Of a DNA stretch of 50,664 nucleotides, positions 1-9,159 are shown piece after piece; position 1 is the first letter of the stretch; each line of letters opens with the position of its first letter. The DNA is from Chara braunii. Its lineage: Eukaryota; Streptophyta; Charophyceae; Charales; Characeae. The stretch spans positions 2,110,081-2,160,744 of the forward strand of contig BFEA01000210.1 in NCBI GenBank assembly GCA_003427395.1. Direction: 5' to 3'. A program made the position numbers and the translations under genes. The notes under the pieces are model-generated. The model was not told the origin of the DNA. It ran no database searches and saw only the letters and a program-made list of their open reading frames with translations.

Positions 1-252
1 CCGCAACCGTGGTGACGTGGCTCGTTCTGGGAGCCGCTCGCCGATGAACTGCGATCACCTCCGCAAATACTATTGCGTGAGGACTCCCTTCGATTCAAAA
101 CGTGGTGGCGGCACACACACCCCCGTCGCAGAAAATTTGCGCCAAACGCCGAAGATCCGTATTGAGCCGAGGGTGACAAACTTGTCGAATCTCTGAGATG
201 TGGCCACGTGGCTGCAACAGTTGTTCGTCAAGAGCCCGCTCCGTGATGAAAC
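1..252 (-). other. Region downstream of integrase, possible start of 3' LTR
   Basis: This lies 3' of the integrase C-terminal ORF on the minus strand. I see no polypurine tract or LTR start that can be placed with confidence, and I find no match by eye to the right-hand LTR candidate. The window may end before the LTR is reached. Confidence 0.3.
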
Positions 253-636
253 TCATGGCGAGGTTGAAGAGGAGGACGAAGGACAGGAGGGAGAGAGCGG
301 AGAGAGAGTTAGATCCTCTTCGTTCTCCTTGCTTTCCGCGGAAGAAGAGGGAGGAAGATCAAAAGGAGGAAGAAGACGGAGGTAGGAGGTATGCCGGACA
401 ATGGGGACAGAGCTATGGCTGGCATTGGCCTCAGGCGCGATGCGCACCGTGTTGGCGTCGTTGGGTCCGAGCTCAACAACGCGAAAACAGCCAGAAAACT
501 TGAGAGCGAGTTTTCGGTCACGTGCACATTTACGTACCTGCACTAGGTCCCCTAATTTATATTGATGCTGGGGCCCAGCATTTCCATTCTGAGCCTCGTA
601 GCTACGGATCTGTCTACGGTGGGCCAGTTCAGTCAT
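253..636 (-). pseudogene. Integrase C-terminal DNA-binding segment
   Basis: HRRQIRSYEAQN followed by YKLGDLVQVR, then LALKFSGCFRVVEL is the conserved GPY/F-like tail of gypsy integrases (normally GDxVLLR...KLxPKWxGPFxV). It is shifted by one frame from the core, probably by an indel in the A-run near 645. The last 35 residues are Ser/Pro/Glu-rich. No chromodomain is visible after the GPY/F module, so this is not a typical chromovirus tail. Confidence 0.8.
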
Positions 637-1358
637 CGCCTTTTTCGGGCCAGCTTCGGGACGGCCCGTTCCATTAATTCGGTGTACCTTTTGGCCTTCG
701 CCTTGAGGGCTGCACGCGTGTCTCTACCCCCTGCTTCAGCAATTTCCGAGTTACCCCGGTAGTCGACACAGGGGAGGCTATTAGTACGAAGTTGAAAAGG
801 GGTAAACCCCGTGGACTCGTGAGGGGTGGCCCGGTGGATCCCGACAATCTGATATACGATTTCGGGCCACGGACGCGTGTCATGTGCCGCTAAATTCCTA
901 CGAAGGGCTGTTTTAATCATACGGTTAGCATTCTCTGCCAACCCGCTCGACTGGGACACGTGGGGTGCCGTATGTCGGAGAGTGACGCCCCTTCGCGCGA
1001 GCAGTTCTTCCACCTCACCCTTGAATTCAGACCCATTGTCGGTTAGAATTTCTTCCGTATCTAGATGGGTATAGAGAAACCGATCGATGTACGTAGCTAT
1101 TTCTGCGGCTTTTCGGGTCTTACAGGGGTAAACTTCGATGTACTTGGAAAAATGGTCAATTAATACTAAAGGGATAGAATATTCACAGCGGTTTGGGCCA
1201 GGTGGCACATCGATATCTGTCGTGTCCATACTGACTCGCTGGAAAGGACGCTCTACTTCCGTTGGTACTGTCGTGTTTGGTCTCCGAATTGGGGCGCGAT
1301 CAGCGGCACATACCAGACAGTTGGCAACAATGTATTTGCCATCATGTCGTATGTTGGA
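633..1358 (-). pseudogene. Integrase catalytic core of gypsy element
   Basis: This is the same frame as the PHD/H2C2 segment. MDTTDIDVP (first catalytic Asp, normally D in MDFVD), LVLIDHFSKYIEVYP, EEILTDNGSEF (second Asp), and HVSQSSGLAENANRMIK (catalytic Glu region, usually P-x-SNGQVEN-x-N) give a DD35E rve core. ATPHESTGFTPFQL is the standard C-terminal part. It inserts the cDNA into host DNA. The frame ends at ARKRR followed by a stop, and the remaining C-terminus lies in another frame overlapping by four bases. Confidence 0.9.
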
Positions 1359-2117
1359 CTAGAACCACCAGTTCTGGTTTACAGTTGCCTCCGTGACACG
1401 TATCGCGAAATGAGCGACCTGTTCTTCGTGAGCAGATCGGATACAGTCATATCTTTGGAATGGATGGGGAACCGTCAACCACGACCCCGATCCGTCAGTT
1501 TTCCGTTTTTCCAAATGACCGTTGATCCATCGATAGTCCCGAGATCTCTCGGTCGCCCTACGTATGTCGTGCTTGGTGAGGTAACCCAATGATAATCCCA
1601 CTAATTTCGCCAATAAAATTTTATCCGTCCAAACCTCCACTCGTCGGTATTTTTCGTCGTATTCACGGTCGTCCGTACGGGCGGCCTCGAATCGAACCTC
1701 CGTGGGGAGTTTGTTCGTTCTACACGGGGGGCACCTCCACTCTTTACTACTCGTCCGATATCGAACGCAGGCCCCGTGCGCACGATTGACACACGTGGCA
1801 CATTCTACCCAGTCTACAAACCCGATTTCGAAAGGATGACAGTCGACCCCATAAACCCGTGCAATGCACGTGCAAAAAAAACAGAATTTATCGGGGAGGG
1901 TGGCAAAGAAAGTTGAGGACGTGAGAGGGGCAGAATTAGTAGGAGATGAAGGGGTTGCGGAGGCAGGTGGGGTAGTCATGATGACAGAGGAGGAAGGGTT
2001 GGGACTGTATTGCAGAGAGGGTAGAACAGACAAATTAGTCCTCGTGTCGCTTACTGNTTTGATAAGATCTCCACTTGTCCGTACCGAGGTCCGATCTCCT
2101 GTTCGGGTTCGTTCCAC
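1359..2117 (-). pseudogene. PHD finger followed by integrase H2C2 zinc-binding segment
   Basis: After a Ser/Thr/Pro-rich linker, residues 72-135 contain C-x2-C, then C-x2-C-x4-H-x2-C (ECATCVNRAHGAC) and finally WRCPPC, the Cys4-His-Cys3 signature of a PHD finger with its tryptophan. PHD fingers commonly read histone H3 tails. The remainder (KILLAKLVGLSLGYLTKHDI) leads to AHEEQVAHFAIRVTEATV, the histidine half of the integrase HHCC domain. The frame ends in TAG after NQNWWF, where other elements read YYWP. In the same frame the cysteine half (CLVCAADRAP) follows. The position between RNase H and the integrase N-terminus is unusual. Confidence 0.8.
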
Positions 2118-2617
2118 GGAATCACCTCCTCACTCTTCGGAACTTTCTCAGGCCGGTGCAGTCGTGACAGTCCGTCCGCATTCCCGTGTCTCTCGTGCTT
2201 CCGATGACGAATGTCAAAGTTCATGCTCTTCAACACCGTTGCCCATCGCCCGATCATGCCCGAGTAATCCTTCGATTTCTTCAGAGCCAACAGGGGCTCA
2301 TGATCGGTTACCGAGGTGAACTTTCGCCCGTACAAGTAAGCACGAAAATGACTGATTCCCCAGAGAGCCGCATAGCATTCTCCCGTTGGAGCGGCGTAGT
2401 TGCGCTTGCAGGCGGGCACCGGCTTGGACGCATATTCCACCACATTCTCGAGTCCGCTTGGTCCCACCTGGGCAAGGATCGCCGAAATTGCTTCTGGCTG
2501 CCAGTTAGTGATGAGAACAAAAGGTTTTTCGGGATCCGGTCTTATAAGGACCGAAGCCGAAATGAGAGCGGCCTTGAGTTTGAAAAACGCTTGATCGCAC
2601 TCCGGCGTCCAGATCAA
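2051..2617 (-). pseudogene. RNase H domain of gypsy Pol
   Basis: In frame with RT after a single TGA. The typical RT-to-RNase H junction IWTPECDQAFFKLK is followed by EAISAILAQ (first acidic segment, where D is usual), VEYASKPVPACKRNYAAPTGECYAALWG (catalytic E), and TVTDHEPLLALK (catalytic D). The tail matches the known IRHRKHERHGNADGLSR motif (usual PGxxNxxADALSR). It degrades the RNA strand of the hybrid during reverse transcription. The frame ends at the ambiguous base at 2057, after which Pol continues in another frame. Confidence 0.9.
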
Positions 2618-2620
2618 CGG

Positions 2621-3380
2621 TCAATCTTTGCGCAGCAGATTTGTGAGGGGTCCCGCAATTGCCGCGAAGCCCTTGATAAACCTTCGGTAGTACGAGGCCA
2701 GGCCCAGAAAGGCGCGAACTTGCGTGATAGTTATAGGCACCGGCGCATCCCTGACAGCAGCTACCTTCTGCGGCTCCGGTTGGAGTCCCTTGTCTGTCAC
2801 CACGTGTCCCAAGAAGGAAATGGTGGTGAGAAAAAACTGACATTTCTCAAGCGCCACTTTGAAACCCGCATCTCGTAATGCGTGCAGTGCCCATTCGATG
2901 TGCTGCACGTGTCCCTCGTAGGAACTCGAGTACACCAAGATGTCATCCATGTACACAATCACGCAGTAGTTGATGATGATCTGTGCCAAACGAGTCTTCC
3001 GTACGAAATTTTGAAAAGCCATGTTCATGGCTCGTTGAAAGGTTGCGGGGGCGTTGCAGATACCCACCGGACATCGAATCCACTGCCACGTGCCCTCAAA
3101 AAACACAAACGCCGTTTTCAGACGATCTTCTTCCCGAACAAGAAGATGATGGAACCCATGGCGAACATCAAACTTACTGAAAAATCGAGCACTCTCAATC
3201 GCATCCAACAACTCATCAATCCGGGGGAGGGGGTACACATCTTTGATCGTGATATCATTCAACTTTCGATAATCAATGCAAATGTGAATCCCTCCGGCCT
3301 TTTTAGGCACGATTACTACGGGAAAAGACCAGGGACCTATTGCGGGTTCGATCCATCCATTAGCTTCGAACTCTTTAATC
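2621..3380 (-). pseudogene. Reverse transcriptase of gypsy element
   Basis: RT motifs appear in order: GWIEPAIGPWSFPVVIVPKK, ICIDYRKLND, YPLPRIDELLD, FSKFDVRHGFHHLLV, KTAFVFFEGTWQW, GICNAPATFQRAMN and the catalytic YMDDILVYS, then LGHVVTDKGLQP and VRAFLGLASYYRRFI. This is a complete Ty3-type RT finger-palm-thumb. The palm carries the FDVRHGF and YMDD aspartates needed for polymerisation. Near the SP motif the usual LPFGL-type loop reads CPVGICNAP. An insert between NFVRKTRLAQII and YMDD looks slightly long. Only the flanking TAG and TGA break the frame. Confidence 0.93.
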
Positions 3381-3382
3381 CG

Positions 3383-4330
3383 CTAAAAAGCAGCCGCTCG
3401 TTGAGCTGGCGAGTATCGGTAAGGAACGCAACTAATGGGTGGGTGATCTCCCGTGAGAATGGCATGCTCGATCACATTAGTTAAGCCGATGTCATTATCG
3501 TGTATGCTCAATACATCTGTGTAACCATTTAACACACAGATTAATGACTCCCGAAGTTTCGCAGGAACGTGACTCGGTAGGGTGATTGTTGATTCTCCGA
3601 AAATCTTAAGAGGCATATCAACCCGATCAACCGGCCGTTCTCGCCGATCATAGACACTAGAGAAAACGGAACTACTGGTGCGAACAGAGAAGACAGTTGC
3701 TATCATCTGGGACTCAGCGGGGCTGATCATCTCCGTTTCTTTAGTCTAAGCATCAGTCTCTGGACCAACCGAGGTTGGTTCCACAGTTAGCCCCGTTAGA
3801 TCAGTCATTTCTTGCATCAGATCAGGTACATCACTTACCAGTGCTTCCGCCTCCTGTTTAATCAAGGCGATGGTAGCTCCTGTCGTTAATAACGATCTGG
3901 GCGGAAAAACAGAAACATCCAAATACTGTTCCGTTTGCTGATAACGCGTTCGTAAGGAGAGAGCTCCTTCGTACAAAGTGCGAGGGGGTTCCGAATCGTC
4001 GGCCAGGTCAGATACTTGTAATATGGGTTCCCCGAGCAGGACTGAAGGACTAACTTGGGTTATTGGAGGCGCAAGCGCGCTGTCTCCTGAATCCATGTGG
4101 AAGCTTCGGGCAGTGTCGGGGCACACTTGGAATTCTTCAGGAATTTCGTGTTCGAAGAGTTCGACCAGGTGCTTCCATTCATCTTCGCTAGGCAGCTCTT
4201 CTTCGTATTCCTGTTCCCCGATTCCACTATCGATGTCTGAAGAACAACACTCCTCGGGATTAATGTATCGAATCATCCCTATTTGGGCCGAGTTAGAGGT
4301 TCTTTTTATCGTAAGGGTGAAAATTCGCAA
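3383..4330 (-). pseudogene. Pol linker between protease and RT, with RT N-terminal lead-in
   Basis: Two open pieces (4330-3746 and 3730-3383) share one frame and are separated by a TAG. The first is acidic (EEELPSEDEWKHLVELFEHE) with no recognised domain. The second contains TDVLSIHDNDIGLTNVIEH and VPYRYSPAQRAA, the usual gypsy lead-in to RT (the line about hidden promises, H-x-I-x-T, then PYR..P). Another TAG follows, after which the frame continues as RIKEFEANGWIEPAIGPWSFPVV directly into RT. Broken but clearly part of Pol. Confidence 0.75.
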
Positions 4331-4414
4331 GGGAACAGTTTGAGGCTTTTTCCCCAGTTTGAGTGAGCACTAGTTGTTTCAGATCGAAATGCAGTCGTGC
4401 GCGTGAGCCATCGC

Positions 4415-5158
4415 TCAAGGTAGTCCCAACAACACGGAATAGGAACGCAAATCTATCACGAGCACGTTGACGAAGACGTGCACTCGTCCAACCTTTACAA
4501 CCACATTCTCAATAATGCCTACGATATTAATTGTTTCCTCGTCGGGCGAGACATAATTGTCTTTGCCAGATTGAGGAAGAACGGATCCAAGTCGTCCTGT
4601 CTTTTTGACCGTATCTAAGGATATGGCCACTACAGAAGACCCTGTGTCGATAAGGGCGTTAAACGGCTTGCCCCAAACTTCACAATCACACTCCGCGCTC
4701 TTCCATAATACCGGTCGTGCTCGTACGAAGTGATTTTTTTCTGCTAAAGAGATCGCTGCTATGCGTGCGGCTTCAGGTTCGCCGGCTTCGGGCTCGGGCA
4801 GTACGACTTCCTCGCTTCCTTCCTTCTTCTTCAACATTCGCTGTATGCGCTGATAGGTGAAACGCTTTTGATTTTTTTGACAGTGTTGCAAGAGTTTATC
4901 ATTCGCCACTTCGGATATGGTGAGCAAATGTCCTACTGGGACAGGAACGCGAATGTCTAATTGCTTGAGAGTTCTTAATACGTCAATGTCTCCCGTCCGA
5001 AACTGCGGATCAGGATTGGATTCGCGATCGACCCATTCGAGATCATCCGGGGCCGATCGGATCGCTCCGACCATGCCGACGAAATGAAGATACGCAAGTG
5101 GATCGACCATGTCAGCAGCGTCAGAGGAAGAAGCTCTCGATGTCGACGCCATTGCCAT
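4415..5158 (-). pseudogene. Aspartic protease region of gypsy Pol
   Basis: This frame is continuous with the knuckle upstream. Near residue 172 is ALIDTGSSVVAIS, the DTG/SG active site of a retropepsin, and the C-terminal SVLLGLP matches the conserved protease end (usually LLGxPW). The protease cuts the Gag-Pol polyprotein. The first half (residues 1-150) is a non-conserved spacer with ERE-rich helices. The frame stops with TGA directly after LLGLP. Beyond it a different frame reads on plausibly (LHFDLKQLVLTQ), so a small indel accompanies the stop near 4380-4415. Confidence 0.85.
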
Positions 5159-5284
5159 CGAGGGGGCTGGCTGTTCTGGGCATATGTCACGAGCTCTCCT
5201 CCTTGGGCCGTATCCATCAACGCGGCCACTCGTCCTTGTTTTAGGGGCCGCCGCAGGTGGGGGCTGACTACGCTTCGGTTGCGG

Positions 5285-5899
5285 GCAGTCTCGGGCGAAA
5301 TGTCCGAGTTGTTTGCAGTTAAAACACTCGATTTTTCCTGCTGGATTAGCTAGGTGAGGGAACTAAGGTGCATACCCTGGTGTAGGCGGGGCAGGCAAGA
5401 GTGGAAATGACGCGGGAGCAGGCCGAGCAGGGGCCGGGTTAGGCTTGATTAGTCTGCTCATTATATGTTTCATCCGCTCCATATGAGCATCCTGTATTTG
5501 GATCAAGTTGCTCATCCATTCATACTGCTTGGTAATGGTCGTATGGATCATCTGGGCAAGATGTAAGTTGGTTATGGCCGGCGAGGGGGGTTCGGGTGAG
5601 ATTCCGCTTTTGACTGTCGCCATCGGTTGATTCGTCGGGGGAGAGGAAGACGAAACAGATGGGACGTCAGAAACAATCCCATCGGGGAGGTCATGGTCGG
5701 GGCGGGGGTAGAACTGTTCTACCTCTCGCAGCCACGATCGCCTTTTAGCCGCTACATCCCATATAGTATCTGTAATATCCTCGTCTCCCTGACTGATATA
5801 TTTTTTTGTATGAGTCAGGTCCAGTACCAATGCTTTAGCGATGATAGCCGATAGCTGGTGTGTCTTCGGCGGGACCTTTTTTTGCAATTTCCCTTTCAA
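5285..5899 (-). pseudogene. gag: Gag C-terminal half with CCHC zinc knuckle
   Basis: This is the same frame as the preceding Gag piece. About 178 residues (helical, then proline-rich PAPARPAPA) end in TAG at 5363. Immediately after, still in frame, comes a retroviral-type knuckle CFNCKQLGHFARDC at 5326-5285, matching C-x2-C-x4-H-x4-C, followed by a basic proline-rich tail. Such knuckles bind element RNA. The knuckle has no local Met and would be missed by start-to-stop ORF calling. Its fit to the consensus is exact. Confidence 0.85.
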
Positions 5900-5932
5900 C
5901 GTAGGACTTCGTAAGTGATCGATGAACAGATC

Positions 5933-6337
5933 TCAAGCGGACTTCTCGTCTCGCCCAGATTTGTCCAATGTGGTTTGAAATCGATCCACGAAATCGGGCA
6001 ACAATTCCCATGGACCCTGTGGCCGAGTTTTGAGCACGTACCAGGCGGCATCTTCACTGACCGTATCGAATCGGGCCAAAAAGGCTTGCTTGAAATTATT
6101 CCAATCTACCCATACGTGCTTTCTAAACCAATCATGCGACGTATTGCGAAGTAGCAAGGTAAGAACGCGGGGAAGATCACCCGCGCTGTAGCCTTGAGCT
6201 TGGACGGCTTCCAACCAAGCTTCGGGGTAGGTATGGTTAGGGGAGAAGGGAAAGGGGGTGGGAATGCTAACCACTACCCTATTACCGTCCACCATTGGTA
6301 TAGTTGGTATAACAGCACCAGATATAGATCTGGTCAC
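5933..6337 (-). pseudogene. gag: Gag, N-terminal (capsid-like) part of gypsy element
   Basis: A 134-residue open segment follows the primer-binding site by about 85 bp. Residues 60-130 have the retrotransposon Gag pattern: a tryptophan-rich helix (HDWFRKHVWVDWNNFKQAF), then LARFD and a PWELLPDFVDRF segment. Gag forms the particle that packages element RNA. The segment ends in TGA at 5933, and the same frame continues at once into the next Gag segment, so the stop looks secondary (a CGA to TGA change would explain it). The start codon is the first Met after the leader; homologues may start slightly differently. Confidence 0.75.
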
Positions 6338-6421
6338 TGGACGATCTCGGCGAGCGGGTGGGGGACTTCTCCTTCTACCTCTCGCCAGTTCGACTTACTA
6401 TCATCAGAACCGACACGTGTC

Positions 6422-6434
6422 GGCTCCGATACCA
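6422..6434 (-). other. Primer-binding site (initiator Met tRNA type)
   Basis: The minus strand reads TGGTATCGGAGCC. This matches the complement of the 3' end of plant-type initiator Met tRNA (TGGTATCAGAGCC) at 12 of 13 positions and lies about 85 bp upstream of gag. The similarity between the two LTR-like copies in this window stops at exactly this point (6435 here, about 47360 in the other copy), which supports it as the LTR/PBS junction. Confidence 0.7.
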
Positions 6435-7300
6435 ACCTCACGCTCTGTGCTGTCTTCCATTCGGAGTGCTAGATGTGCGGAAGGAGGCCCATAAAAACAG
6501 CAAGATGGGGTGTGCCAAGGATTTTTGGAAATTGAGTGTGGGGATACAGACGGAACTGAAATCCCCCGTGTTGGTCCGATGAAGTGAGTCGATTGCTTTC
6601 GCACGTTTTGGAATGCACGCGCGGCATGGCGCGAAAAGAGAAAAATTCAAATTCAATCCAAAAAGTATTGTCGAGCCTCCCACCATGCCACGGCCCGTCG
6701 TTTAGAGCGAAAGGGCTTGGGCACTCTTCGCGTGTCCCGTTTTCGTATCAAGTCCCGTCGTCGTTCGCTGGTCAGTTCTGAGTCTGACGTGGATGGTCTC
6801 AGCCGCGTGGCTCTTTCTTTATGCTCGTCTTCACTCCGCATACGGTAGTGGAAACCCCTGGGCCATGGATTCGTAGCCCTCAAAACGCTGACATTCGGTG
6901 CAAAGAGTGCGTGGCCAGTGGGGTTCTACTGCCGTCCACGGGATGACAATCAACTCGTTGAATGGCAATAATATCAAGTAAGGTGGGAAGTGTGTATCGA
7001 TAATGACAAACCCAGCCTCTACGAACCCTGAACAACGATTTGTCAGAGGGAAGTAGTATCGTCCGTCGATTTGTGCAACGGCTTCTCGTACGTCCCACTC
7101 GCATACACGTGTCCTCTCCTCGTTGTAGGGAAAAGGCCGTGTTGAGACAGGAGGTGCGAGAGGTTGGTGCCCGATCAGAGGGTACTTGTCAGTCCACATA
7201 TCAATCAATTGCAAAAACCTCGAGACATCATCAAGAAAGGAAAACTCTCACGCAACCCCCAATCAATCATTTGCTTCACGAGAGAGAGAGGGAAAACACT
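6435..7300 (-). repeat. Probable 5' LTR of the gypsy element (start not resolved)
   Basis: On the minus strand this lies directly upstream of the primer-binding site. Its last 200 bp (for example ATCCTTGGCACACCCCATC and GGGGGATTTCAGTTC) recur at 47225-47360, where they end at the same base without a PBS or gag following. It carries a protein-like ORF (6653-7214). The upstream end is not defined; the termini are not the usual TG...CA as far as can be seen. Confidence 0.5.
6653..7214 (-). pseudogene. Conserved ORF inside the LTR, copy 1 (frameshifted)
   Basis: I do not recognise the family. Two overlapping frames (7214-6831 and 6883-6653) join into one protein of about 180 residues matching the intact copy at 46652-47134. 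Shared blocks are PYNEERTRVCEWD, GRYYFP, FVIIDTHFPPY, LLPFNELIVIPWTAV, a C-x2-C pair (LCTEC) and a basic C-terminus (ERATRLRPSTSDSEL, ERRRDLIRKRD) ending YFLD-stop. A frameshift lies near 6860-6883. Differences from copy 2 fall mostly at third codon positions, so the protein has been under selection. An accessory or host-derived gene carried by the element is possible; no enzymatic motif is visible. Confidence 0.6.
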
Positions 7301-7737
7301 TATCAGCTTAATCATGCATGTAGCTAACGGACCGGCCCGCAGCTCGGGTTTAGTGAGCCAACGCGACGTTGATCCGAGGCGCCTTGTTTCTCGAAGGCGC
7401 CCTGTGACTCGGGTGCTGAGGTCGTGCAGCATAAGGCAGATGGCATACGTAGTTCATACAGAGCTACAACTCTAAACACTCTTGCATTCTCGGACAAAAT
7501 CCCGACAACAATCATCTAATCAACGCAAAAAAAACGCGCATCTCCATACATTCATTCACTGTGGAAGGTGCGAAAATGAGATATGCGTAGAGATGGATCG
7601 GAATAATACACACGCATCCACCGTTCACAAGACAAGAAGACGGGGTTCTTGCATAGGGGGACTACCCAGGAAACTAATGGAGGAGTTCCGGAAAAAGTTC
7701 TTTCATACGGGAACAACATACAGACTCGTTTCCATTT

Positions 7738-7740
<3 letters not shown>

Positions 7741-7789
<49 letters not shown>
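7741..7789. repeat. (AG)n microsatellite
   Basis: About 24 AG dinucleotides in a row. It directly abuts a sequencing adaptor at 7790-7818, so its length and even its neighbours on the right may be an assembly product. Confidence 0.95.
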
Positions 7790-7792
<3 letters not shown>

Positions 7793-7818
7793 CACATCTA
7801 GATGTGTATAAGAGACAG
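7790..7818 (+). other. Embedded Nextera mate-pair junction adaptor (artefact)
   Basis: 7800-7818 is exactly the 19-bp Tn5 mosaic end AGATGTGTATAAGAGACAG. It is preceded at 7790-7799 by ATACACATCT, the last ten bases of the reverse-complemented mosaic end. Together this is the junction adaptor of Nextera mate-pair libraries lacking its first nine bases. It is not genomic. Confidence 0.95.
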
Positions 7819-9159
7819 TTCAAAGATAGAGGAGAGAAAAGGAGATAGAAAGGGACGAGATCCAAAAAGAGGATGTTCGGCGTTGCCGCTGCACACTCAT
7901 ACCAGAGATAAAGATTCACAACCACAAAGGCGCTTTCGCCGTTAACTCCAATATGGCCCCGGGCCAATCACTCACTCAACTCGGATCATTCATCCCCATA
8001 CCTGCACCGACGGTCCCGGTCGTCGCGTGCCAACTCCCACCACTGCGATCGTCACCCCGCTGACGTAAACTCAACACGGCTCGACCGGATTCCACAGTCC
8101 GTCATGGCGATCCAGCGCGCAACCTATCAGACTATCGTTAGCCCGACAGGACTTTCCGACTCGCACCAAGCACTCTGCCTAGCCACTGCTTCCCGGAAGC
8201 TGGCTTGAGAGTCGAGAACGTAAGAGAGATTTGCGGACGCGCTTGCGGATTTTATAGTTGCNACAGGGGAGACGAATGGGAAAAAAAACGAAGGGAAGGT
8301 TGGGGTGTAAGAGGAGAAGCAGGAGGAGAAGACTTTGAGAGGAGTGCTCCGTGGAAGCCATGTTGATCCCTCGAGTCTCAAGGTTCAACCAATCAGATTC
8401 GTCGCGCCATAGGAAGATCCTATTGATCCACGCACCTGATTGGTGAGCGGGAGCTATCGAAGGATCGACCAGGCGTCGTGCGCTAGATCAGAGGGTGAGA
8501 AGGGAAAAGGCGCGAGAAGTAGCGCAAGACGGGTCCAAGATTCAGAGGATCAAGAAAGGGAAATGAGCGCGCAAAAAGCAAAGCGGGAAAGAGAGAGAGA
8601 AAAAAAAACAGTTACGAGGAGAGAGAAAGAGGAGGGAGAAGGGAAGGGAGCGAGGGAGGGAGCGATGCGGGGGACAGAGAGGAGAAAGTTTTTGCATGCG
8701 AGGCGTCGTCAACAAACAGAGGGAAAAAGGCACCAAAACAGTTACAGCTTGCCTCTATCCTAATTCAAAATTGAAATCACCATATCCGCGCGCGAAAGAG
8801 CGACGCGGGAAAAGAAAAGCCGACGCCTATTCGTATTCGAACAAAATTCCGAGAGTTTTTCCCAACGCGACCGAGAACATTCACACACAAAAAGGACACG
8901 TCGAAGTTCCGCTTATCCCGGGATTTCCAACTGCAGGGCCCAATTCCCAATGCGCTCGCTAAGGCGCACGTAAATTCCCATATATTTCCCGACTTGCAAA
9001 AAGAAAACAGAACCCGGGAATCGTAAAAGCTTCCGAAAGATGGGAGCCGAAAACGCGGCACCTGAAATCAAGAAAACGAACGGGGTTTTTATGAGGTTGG
9101 TATAATACAAGCAAAAAATGGTACGAAAGATAGCACGGGTTCGGGAAGTGGTTGTCACA

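Larger units (their letters stand above)
1..6434 (-). mobile_element. Ty3/gypsy-type LTR retrotransposon, decayed
   Basis: Read on the minus strand the order is gag, CCHC knuckle, aspartic protease, reverse transcriptase, RNase H, PHD finger, integrase, which is the Ty3/gypsy pol order (RT before integrase). From gag to RNase H every piece lies in one reading frame, separated only by single in-frame stops, so the parent element probably had one fused gag-pol ORF. Frame changes occur near 2057 (an ambiguous base) and near 633-645 (an A-run). A primer-binding site lies at 6422-6434. The 3' LTR should begin near or beyond the left window edge and is not resolved. The copy is inactive as written. 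Confidence 0.9.
7440..9155 (+). repeat. 1.6-1.7 kb dispersed repeat, copy 1
   Basis: Blocks in the same order and orientation recur at 43540-45180. Examples are TGCATTCTCG..ACAAAATCCC near 7483, AGCCACTGCTTCCC..AAGCTGGCT near 8182, the AAAATTGAAAT..ACCATAT block near 8770 and GGACACGTCGA near 8893. Identity is perhaps 65-75 percent by eye. A short stretch reads in both copies as ATASxKLA...ERFxDAxAxFIVA, hinting at a decayed coding segment near 8180-8275. Its right end abuts the minus-strand LINE coding sequence at about 9160. It contains an ambiguous base at 8262. Confidence 0.7.

Noticed and set aside
253-636. Chromodomain at the integrase C-terminus
   Set aside because: After the GPY/F-like segment only Ser/Pro/Glu-rich sequence follows; no aromatic cage pattern is visible.
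1359-5933. Alternative genetic code reading TAG or TGA as sense
   Set aside because: The LINE copies also carry TAA stops and frameshifts; ordinary decay of CAG and CGA codons explains the pattern better.
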